64,000 nucleotides of DNA from Chitinophaga sp. CB10 (GTDB taxonomy: Bacteria > Bacteroidota > Bacteroidia > Chitinophagales > Chitinophagaceae), in contig MLAV02000002.1 in NCBI GenBank assembly GCA_001870995.2, positions 186,001 through 250,000 of the forward strand, in the 5' to 3' direction. Shown here piece by piece: positions 52,424-61,200 of the stretch. A program made the translations under genes and the position numbers. Positions within the stretch are counted from its first letter, which is position 1; each line of letters opens with the position of its first letter. A model generated the notes under the pieces. That model saw only the letters and a program-made list of their open reading frames with translations. It did no database searches and was not told the origin of the DNA.

Positions 52424-54703
52424 TTACTTTTTTCCCTTGAATGTATATCCGATGCCTGCGTTAAACGTTTGTCGCGGGCCCACGCGGTATGTAACGCCAT
52501 AGGCGGATTTCTCCGCAGTGGTCGCATACAGCTTGTCCCCAACGTTCATGCAGTTCACCCAGCAATCAATACTTTTATACGTATAACCTGCCCGGAGGTT
52601 AAACAGGTCGTAACCGCCATACATGGCCGTATTCGCCGGGTCCATATAATAACTGCCGATGTGCTGCCATTCGCCCCCCAGCCTGAAACCCTTCAGGAAC
52701 AACGGCTTCCACGTAACCTCGCTGTTGGTGATCCATTGCGGGGCGCCATTCATGCGGTTATCATTATAAACTTTTCCATTCTCCGTATAGGCGTCGAAGT
52801 TATGACGTGCATAGGTGCCGCTGGTACGCAGCAGGATGCTGTTACACAGGTTATATTTCACATTCCACTCAATGCCCTGGTGCGTGGTAGCGCCTGTATT
52901 CCGGTTTTCATAACTGCCATCCTGCAGGCGTACGCTTACAATTTCGTTTGTGCCGTTCATACGGTACACACTGATGTCCGCATACCCCTTGTTGCCGGCA
53001 AAGCCAAACCAACCCCCTATTTCATAATTATTGTAGGTAGCCTGTTTCAATACCGGCACCTTCACGCCCTGGTATAATTCAGAGATGTTAGGCGGCGCAA
53101 AACCCCTGCTGTAGTTGGCATAAAACCCTACCTGTTTATCCAGGCTGTAAATCAATCCCAGCTTAGGCGTGAGAGCGTTGAAATTATTCCTTTCACTGGG
53201 CGCGCCGGTATAGGCGGATGGCGTGAGATGATTCACAAAATCGTAATCCATCCGGTCGTACCGCAAAGCCGCTACCACTTTCATCCGGTGAAAGGGCGAT
53301 AATTCAAACTGCGTGTACGCCGCAGTATTCAGGAGTCCTACCTTATAATCCGTCAGCACGGAATCTGTGGTTTGATAACCGGTGTAGTAACCGGCGGCAT
53401 TTCTGTCCACGGTTATAAAACCGGCATTGTAGGTAGCCGGACTGTAATCCGCACTCACGCCGGCTATCAGGGCAGCGTCCTTCCAGTTGAATCGTTTTTT
53501 GTGCTGCACGATAATGCCGTAGCTATGAAATGCATCACTGTTAATCTGCCCGGTGGATTTCAGTGGATCGCTGGTGTTCTTTATGGCATAGAAAGGATTC
53601 TGTCCGATAGTACTGTGCCGGAAAAAAGCCGTAAAGCTGGTGGCATTGTCCGCGCTCCATTGCTTTTCGAGCGTACTCCTGACCCGCAAGGCCTTTACAT
53701 CTCTGTAAGTAAAAGTTTGAAAATTACGGTAATCCTTACTGTAAAAGTGAGCGCTGTCGAGCCCGCCGATCTGATCGGTATTATAATTAATTAGCGTGGC
53801 GGCATTGGTCCACCGGGTACTGGCATTCGGCTGATACACGGTTTTCAGACTCAGGCCCAGCTTGTGAAAATCGCTGTGATCCATGTAACCGTTGGATTGA
53901 TTGGCGTAATAGCCGGATACCACAGCGCCCCATTTGCCGCTGCTGCCGCTGGCGCTGAAGTCTGTCCGCCTATAGCCCCAGTTGCTCATCTCCGCCTGCA
54001 CTTTGGCAGTAGGCGCCAGCGTGGGGGATAATGTAATAAAATTCACGGCGCCGCCTACCGCTTCACTGCCGTATAAGGAAGAAGCCGGGCCGCGGATCAC
54101 TTCTATATTCCGCAAGGCGGCCATGTTAATTTCTATGAGCGCATTGTGGTTAAAATCTCCTACGGTACGGATAGGAATCCCGTCTTCCATATACAGGAAC
54201 AAGCTCTTGTAGCCAATGGGCTGGCGTATAGCCATGGTATGCTGCTCGTTACCCAGGTCTACCATGTACACACCGCTTACTTTATTCAACACTTTGTCGA
54301 GTGTGGTAGCCTTCGTGTCCTGTAAGGTCTGGGGCGAAATCGTGCTGATGGCAACCGGTGCATCGGTCCTGTATTGCTTATCCCTCGAGGAGGATACGAT
54401 CACTTCGTTGAGGTTGGCGGCTACAGGTTGCAGGTAAATGATCCCCTGGCTAACCGCTTTAACCGGCAATACCCTTGTTATATATCCTACGCTGGAAACC
54501 CTTATTGAATCAGCGTTTCCGGCATCCAATCCGAATGATCCCTGTGCATCCGCAGCACATCCTTTATGATGATCGGGCGTACTTATTACCGCGCCTGGTA
54601 ATGCTTCGCGTGTTTGCACGTCAGCCACACGCCCCCGCAACAGCTGGGCATGCGTCTGCATTGCAGCCAAACACGCAATGATGAGTAAACAACATTGTTT
54701 CAT
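52424..54703 (-). CDS. TonB-dependent receptor with N-terminal CRD
   Basis: 759 residues from ATG 54703; the longer frame uses TTG 54712. Signal peptide (cleavage near THAQLL), then a carboxypeptidase-regulatory-like domain (about 22-105; LRGRVADVQTREALPGAVIS), plug (about 110-230; LNEVIVSSSRD, LYMEDGIPIRTVGDF, IEVIRGPASSLYGSEAVGGAVN) and a beta-barrel ending in the aromatic ETFN-type tail (TFNAGIGYTF). It is a classical siderophore/metal-type receptor, not SusC. Flanked by a cysteine-rich small protein upstream and a CxCC lipoprotein downstream, which suggests metal or metal-complex import. Substrate not known. Confidence 0.92.
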   Translation of the reverse strand: MKQCCLLIIACLAAMQTHAQLLRGRVADVQTREALPGAVISTPDHHKGCAADAQGSFGLDAGNADSIRVSSVGYITRVLPVKAVSQGIIYLQPVAANLNEVIVSSSRDKQYRTDAPVAISTISPQTLQDTKATTLDKVLNKVSGVYMVDLGNEQHTMAIRQPIGYKSLFLYMEDGIPIRTVGDFNHNALIEINMAALRNIEVIRGPASSLYGSEAVGGAVNFITLSPTLAPTAKVQAEMSNWGYRRTDFSASGSSGKWGAVVSGYYANQSNGYMDHSDFHKLGLSLKTVYQPNASTRWTNAATLINYNTDQIGGLDSAHFYSKDYRNFQTFTYRDVKALRVRSTLEKQWSADNATSFTAFFRHSTIGQNPFYAIKNTSDPLKSTGQINSDAFHSYGIIVQHKKRFNWKDAALIAGVSADYSPATYNAGFITVDRNAAGYYTGYQTTDSVLTDYKVGLLNTAAYTQFELSPFHRMKVVAALRYDRMDYDFVNHLTPSAYTGAPSERNNFNALTPKLGLIYSLDKQVGFYANYSRGFAPPNISELYQGVKVPVLKQATYNNYEIGGWFGFAGNKGYADISVYRMNGTNEIVSVRLQDGSYENRNTGATTHQGIEWNVKYNLCNSILLRTSGTYARHNFDAYTENGKVYNDNRMNGAPQWITNSEVTWKPLFLKGFRLGGEWQHIGSYYMDPANTAMYGGYDLFNLRAGYTYKSIDCWVNCMNVGDKLYATTAEKSAYGVTYRVGPRQTFNAGIGYTFKGKK

Positions 54704-54780
54704 GTGGTACAATAAACAGCTGGGACAGGCCAGTGGCCACTCCCGGGGTTTTTAAATCTGAAAAGTCTGGAAATCTGGTA

Positions 54781-55152
54781 TCAACAGTTGTACCACTGAG
54801 GAGGATGGAATATAGCAAATACAGGCGTCGGAAGTACGGGATCCTTATAATATCCGGAATGTATTATCTCGCTTGGCTGAGGCGCTTGCAAAAAGCTTTG
54901 CAGCTCGTTTACAAACATGACCTCGTTGTGTTCTTTGTTATTGTTGCTGTTTTTCTCCTGCTGCGCGTCCTTCTCTAATTCCTTCTTCAGGTGGCAGCGG
55001 CCATTACAGTGCATTTGAGGCTTATCCCTGTTCTCACAAAGGTTCTGCGCAATGTACTGCCGGTTAGCCCAGTATTGCAGCACAATCAGGCCCTTGCTGG
55101 CGTTTTCCAGCAATAATCCTGCGAACACTAATATGATTACAAGGTATTTCAA
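54781..55152 (-). CDS. Small membrane-anchored cysteine-rich protein
   Basis: 123 residues from TTG 55152 (no ATG available). One hydrophobic segment (about 3-19) is followed by C39, H48, C49, C53 and H54 in the pattern CENR...HCNGRCH, a likely metal site, then a Lys/Glu/Asn-rich stretch and a C-terminal region ending in a final Cys (PQWYNC). I do not recognise a named family. It is first in a minus-strand operon before the TonB receptor, about 80 nt away, with a -7 element 7 nt upstream of the start. A role in copper or similar metal handling is inference from the cysteine pattern and neighbours. Confidence 0.75.
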   Translation of the reverse strand: MKYLVIILVFAGLLLENASKGLIVLQYWANRQYIAQNLCENRDKPQMHCNGRCHLKKELEKDAQQEKNSNNNKEHNEVMFVNELQSFLQAPQPSEIIHSGYYKDPVLPTPVFAIFHPPQWYNC

Positions 55153-55159
55153 ATCCGGG

Positions 55160-55167
55160 CAAAGATA
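55160..55167 (-). promoter_or_regulatory. -7 promoter element TATCTTTG
   Basis: Minus-strand match to TAnnTTTG, 7 nt before the TTG of the cysteine-rich protein gene; near-leaderless, and it supports a start at this TTG. Confidence 0.5.
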
Positions 55168-55212
55168 GGATGGAAAACTTTAAAAATGGAAACCGCCGAT
55201 TTTTTTTGTCGC

Positions 55213-55241
55213 AAAAAAAGAGAGGACCATCCGGCCCTCTC
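55213..55241 (-). terminator. Terminator of sprA
   Basis: GAGAGG/CCTCTC stem with a 10-nt loop followed on minus by a T7 run. It lies about 25 nt past the sprA stop. Confidence 0.8.
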
Positions 55242-55264
55242 CTCTTCCATTCGAAAGAAATATT

Positions 55265-58200
55265 TTATTGTGATAATACAAACCGTAAGGTCAAACCACC
55301 TCTCGTATTCGTGATCGGGTAGGCGGAAGAGATAGCCGGGATCGTCTGCGCCCTGTCGTAGAAGAAACGCAGGTTCAGCCGGTTGTTGACCACATAGTCA
55401 ATAGACGGCGCAATACGCAATACCTTCTGACCGCTGGTGGGGATAACCTGGTCCGCATCCAGCCTGTTATTCACCGTTTTATCATCTCTCAAACTCAAAT
55501 CCAGCCTGATGTTCAGGTCATTCTGCAAACGCTTGCTGCCTTCCCTGTTCACCGCAAACGGCAAGGTAACGCCACGGATGCGGTAACCGCCGCCCACTGC
55601 CACTTCCGTAGAACGAAGCTCGGTGAGCTGGTAGTCGATCAGGCTCAAACTCAGACTGCGGGACTTTTTGAATTCCAACCGCAGGTTCAGCGTGTTGGTA
55701 AAGGTCATATCCATACCCAGCAACGGTACAAAGGCTTCTGTCATCGTCAGGTTAGGCACCATGAAATACGGATAGTAGTTACCGCTGATCGTATCCCTGA
55801 ACGCCGGGTAGCCTGCAATGCGCGGATCCTCGTAATACATGGAGGTATTGAAGGAACTCATGCTCAGCGTACCGGTGTATTTATGGGACAGCGTGAAGTT
55901 TGTCAGTATGCTCTTGAACGGTTCAATCTTCGTCAGACCGTTATACGTGATATTCCAGTTCGGCTTAGGGAAATACTTGCTGAACGGATTGCTCTTCACA
56001 TTGTCATTACCCTGTTTCAGGAGCGGAATATTTTCCGGGCTCTTGTTCGTATAGGCCGCCATAAACGCCGGGATCAATACATCCTGCGCATACCTGGTAT
56101 AACCATAGCGGTAGGTAGGATCCTTCGGATCGTAATAAGGCACCCCTGCATCGGAGTTATAGGGGTTGGACGCCCCTAAACGCTGGGATATTATGTTACG
56201 GTAGTTCTCAAATTGGCGGAATGTCTGGGACACGCCCTCTGCCGTCTGAATATCGCCAAACATCGTTTTAACGGCGATGTAGGTAATCTCAAATCCGCCC
56301 GCATCATAAGGGCTGAGGTGCGCAAAGCCGGAGGTATCATCCACGCGTTTAAACAGCTCAGAATGCGTTTTGCTGAACGACTTACTCATGTTCAGGTCAA
56401 TACGCAAATCGCTGATAGGTTCCAATTGCGCCTGCACATTCCAGCGTTGGGTGTACTGCTGCTGGAACTGGATGTTCAGCAACGGATCCGGCGTTATAAG
56501 GCCTTTGGCCGCAAAGCGGTCCATCCAGGCTTTATCAGGCTGGTAACCGAATACGAAGTCCAGCCCCGGCGCCATAGACTGCCAGTTCATACCCAGGAGC
56601 TTGGTGCTATCCAGGTAACCCGGAATGCGCGTAGCGGCATTTTCATCGTAGTTGAAGGTCACCATTTTCACCATGGTCAACGCTTTAAACCCTGCTTTCA
56701 CGAAGCCGGAAATTTCATCCGCGTTGTTCTGGCTATTGTTATTGTTGTTATTGGCCGCTTTCGGATCCTTATTGTTTTGCTGTTTGTTGTTATTGTTGTT
56801 GGATGGCCTGCGTGTGCTGTTGATAGCGCGCAGGAATTTCGATTTATTATAGAGGTCTGTAAAGCGCAGCTCTGTAGTAAATCGCTTCGTCTGTGAATTT
56901 TCAATCGCGTTACCGAGATACAGCGCCAGCCTGGAAGCCCCGTTCCAGTAGTATTCCGTACCATAGGAAATAGTGGCGCTGGTCCAGCTCAGGGCCGGGA
57001 ACTTAGCAGTAGGCAGTACATACAGGATATTCGCGTTTTGCGAATAGTTAGTGGTACGGCCTCCCCTGAAGAAGTTTTTCCAAAGGGTATCCTTCTTTTC
57101 GGAAGTATTAATCCTGCCATCCGGTTCATCAACACGGGCGCGGTTCACCGCGTTGAACTCGAAGTTGATGCTGCGGCTCAGGTCCCACTTCACGCTGTAA
57201 TACCTGTCGAAAGTAAAGTACTTGTTATAGGTTTCCGGCAACTGGTATTTGGTATCGCCGCCTACGTTACGCACCCGCGTAGCGCCAAACTGCCGGGAGA
57301 TGTCCGCCCGGAAGCTGAGGATGCTCGGCACATAGTTGAAGTTGAAATCCTTCACCAGGTCCAGCCAGTGCGTTTTGGTTTTGATCAACCGTTTGAAAGG
57401 CTCTATATACTTTTGTTCGCCGGAGAAGTTATAGCCCAGTCCTCCACGGTGCTTCGTCAGCACGTCGTTTTGAATGATCGGGTTATGCCGGTTGATTTGT
57501 GAGAACGAATAGCTCACATCGAAGTTCTCGATATCCCACAACTGGCGTTTCCCTTTTTTGGTACTCATCTTCCTGACGTTGGTAAAGTTCAGGCTCGTAA
57601 TGGAAGTAAAGTCCTGCGCATTTTTGCGGATAGAGTCCCGCTCATGCTTACTCCGCGCCAGGCTAAGTTTATCTTTCAGCTTGATGTCAAGGTCGTATGG
57701 ATCATATTCCGGGTTGCTGGCCGATTGCGAGTAGCCGGCATATACCGGAATGGAGATGGCGGCTGTTTTTGGCAACAGCTTCCCTAAATCCAGGTTGGCA
57801 GCGGCATCGTATTGGAGGAAATTATCGCGGAAACGTTCATTTACGCGCTGGTCTATATTTCCGAAGCCCGCCGTGTGCATATTTCCTGATACCGATACGG
57901 TACCGAGGTCGGAGAGTTGAACGTCTACCCTACCTAAAGCCGCATACCCTCCTTTTTCATCAAAGTCGGACAGGCGGAGTTCATTGAGCCAGACTTCCCC
58001 GCATTTCGGTAAACCATCGTCTTTCGTATTGAGGATACCGATCATCATCGTCCGGGAATCACCCAAACTCGGGTTACCAACGATCGACATATAGCCGCCA
58101 TATTCATCCTTCACAGGAACGGCCGGGTATGGCAGCAATGGCGAGCAGGAGTCGCACATATTACGCAGCTGCTTCAGCTTACTGAGGTTAGCCAGCACCA

Positions 58201-61200
58201 GTTCCATATTATTCTGCTCCGGCCATATCTGGTTCGGATCGCTCTTACCGGTATTCGGGTTGGTCACCTTCAGCGGAATGCGGTATTCGTAATAGTTGCT
58301 TACAAAGTCGCTACCGATGCGGATCACCGCCTGCAGGTCCCCATCCTTCAGGTCCATGGAAGTTCCTGAACCTTCCGCGTGGATATACATCTGCATCTTT
58401 TTGTACTGACGCATATCCATATTCAGGGTTTTATACACCGCCCGGATGTCCCCGTCTTTCAGGTTACAAACCTGTAAGGAGAGCGACTGCTCATTGAGTT
58501 GTAGTGTAGTATTGTTTGTACTGATCGTGTTCTGACGTACCACGCCGTTGGGCAGTACGTAGTTGATGGGCAGGCGGCTGGAGTTCTCTTCAATGTTAAC
58601 AGCGGTCTGGTTAAAAGTAACGCTGTTATCCAAAGGCACAGGATCGCCTGCTCTCAGTTCATAATCGTATTTACGCCACTGGCTGCGCACCAGTTCCAGT
58701 TTACCGAAACGCAGTACCACAGAGTCCTGCCAGTTGGTAAGGAACATACGCATGAAGCGGATGGATTTGAAGTCAGGGATGTTACCCACCTTGCTGTCAT
58801 ACTGGCGGATAGGCACTTTAAACTGGTACCAGTACTCCACGGTGTCTTTACCGCTGGCCAGTTTCACGTTGGCCGGGATCTTATCCACCAGGTAGTTCTG
58901 CCCTACCACCATATCCGGCTTCAGGTCCACCCGGTACTGGAAGTATTCCTCCGTTTCGTTGAGGGTGTTATCCCTGTTCAGGTCTTCCGACTCCGGAATA
59001 TTCGTTGCGGCGGAAGAGTAAGTGGAGTTGCCACTGGAAGCGGGTGAGTTACCTTCCGGGTTACTATAGTTTTTATAACGGTAGAGAATAGAGGTACCGT
59101 TATAGGCAGCGTCCCGGTAATGCTTATAGTTATCGTTGGAGGGGTCCACGTGAGCCTGTTGCCCGATAGGCGAGTTGGCTCCAAAGACCATATCAATCGT
59201 GTCGAGATAACTTTTGAAGAACTGCTGTTCATCCGCAGATTGCAAACCATCATATCCTACGTCCTGGAAGGCGCGGATAGCCGGGTCGTTGTCGAACGCC
59301 TGGGTGATCTGCTGCTGGAACTTAGGAATGCGGCCCCATTTGGAGGAATCCAGTTTATTGGTTTCAGACGGGTTAGGCAACCCGTTCTCGAAGAATTTCT
59401 TGGAATCCTTGAGGATATCCTCGGACACGTTACCGAGGTTGATGTACAACTGGCCACCGGCCGGGTTGGTCATGTGGTTGAACGGATCCTGGATCCAGAA
59501 CTCGATGTATTCAATGTTTGCGGTTTCGAAGTCGCTGTTATCCAGCGCGCGCATAATACCCGCCCAACGGGTCTGCGGCTGCGTCAGTTTACCGTTGCGG
59601 TCAACGGACATCTGGTTGGCAGTAAAGTTATACGGACCACGATCTTTCGGATAATACGCAAGGTCGAGTGTACTCAACTGGCTTTGTCCGAAGTCGGTGG
59701 ATTTATTTTTGAATACCTCGCTTTGGTACACCAGGCGTACGCGCGGGTCGGATTGCTGCTGTACATCAATACCTGCCGGCAGGTTGGGCGATCTGGGCAG
59801 CTGCAGGGTAGGCTCAATGATATACCAGGCCAGCTTAGCCCTGTTTTTACCATAGTCAAGGATGTTATTGTATTCCGCTTCCGGGAACATTACCTGTCCG
59901 GCCGCATTGGTAGCGCCTTTTGGCGTGGAGGCCAGCGCCCAGTTGGTAGCCGGGAACTTCAGGTCATACCCGCTTTTCACCCCTTCAAAGTCATCGATAT
60001 AGGTAGTTCCTTCCTTGCTGCCAGGCTGGTTAATCAGCTTACTGTGGCCGGGGAACAACCTTGCCACCTCACCGGTGAAAATCACGCTGGATGGCGCGGT
60101 GGAATTATAGTTCGGGAGTTTGTTCAGGAATTTGGTGAGTCCTTTCCATTCGGAGTTATAGTTCACGTCCAGGCCTACCATGGTGTTTTTAATCGGGTCG
60201 TCCCCGTAGTTCACCTTCTGGTAGTAAGGGCGCTCGCTCATACGTACGATGGTACCTCCCAGGCTGAGCTTATCATTCACCAGGTAATCGAACCGGGTAC
60301 CGAAGTAGTTCCTTACCTGCTGGCCAAAGAGGGAGTTGTTTTCATACTGTACGTTGATAGGCACGCCGGCATTGAGTACTCCGCCGTTGATCACTTTCAG
60401 GCGGCCCATGTTATAGTCAATGATATAATCCACGTTTTCACGCAGCAGCTGTCCGCCCGCGGTTACGGTTACAGACCCCGGCGGAATGTTAGGCGCCAGG
60501 CTGATTTCAGAGGAGCTGGCGGATTTGTAGGACCCGCGCAGTACGTACCTGTTCAGCTGCGGGAATTGTTGCGCCACTACTTTGATGGAATCGTAGAGTA
60601 CGTTATAGAGGTATTGCTTTTCCAGCGCCACATCCCCGTTGAAGGCCGGCTTCAGGCCACTGCCGAAAGGTTCCAGCATCGGGAACATCACGCGGCCGTT
60701 CAGGGAGTTGATCGTATAGCCTTCCACGTAGTCGAACACGCCATCCGGCTGAGGGTCCAGCTGGTTGTTGAGGCGGTCGAGGTTGAGGATGGTGATGATA
60801 GGCGCGCCTGCGAGGCTGCCCTGCGCATCAGGAATATAGCGTTTATCGCTCGGCGGGCGTCCTTCCGCACCGGGATCCTTATAGTAGATATCGAGTTTGA
60901 AGTCCTCCTTGTTGAGCGCGTAGCCGCCGGTGTTATACACGTTCTTCATCATCAGGTCCCAGATAGGGAGCACCGGACGGGCGGAAGTAGCTTTCAGGAG
61001 TTTGAGGAAGAGTACCGGCTGGTTGGCGGAATTGTTCTGATCCGGGGGTACGTCCTGTGAAAATTCCCCCACTTTATACACCTTCCCGTTGTAGGTGTAC
61101 TGAAACGCGACAGCCAGGACTTCGTCCGGCTGCAGTTGCTGATTCAGGGAGATGAAGCCCAGCTGCTTGTTAACGGTGTACTCCGTGGAGTCGAGCTTGC

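Noticed and set aside
52420..52542. 41-codon N-terminal extension of the BNR lipoprotein
   Set aside because: It overlaps the TonB receptor gene and would place the lipobox signal peptide inside the protein.
59120..61060. 646-codon open frame on plus, antisense to sprA
   Set aside because: It lies wholly inside sprA on the other strand, has no start signals or domain, and its residue pattern (many Val, His, Arg) is that of an antisense shadow.
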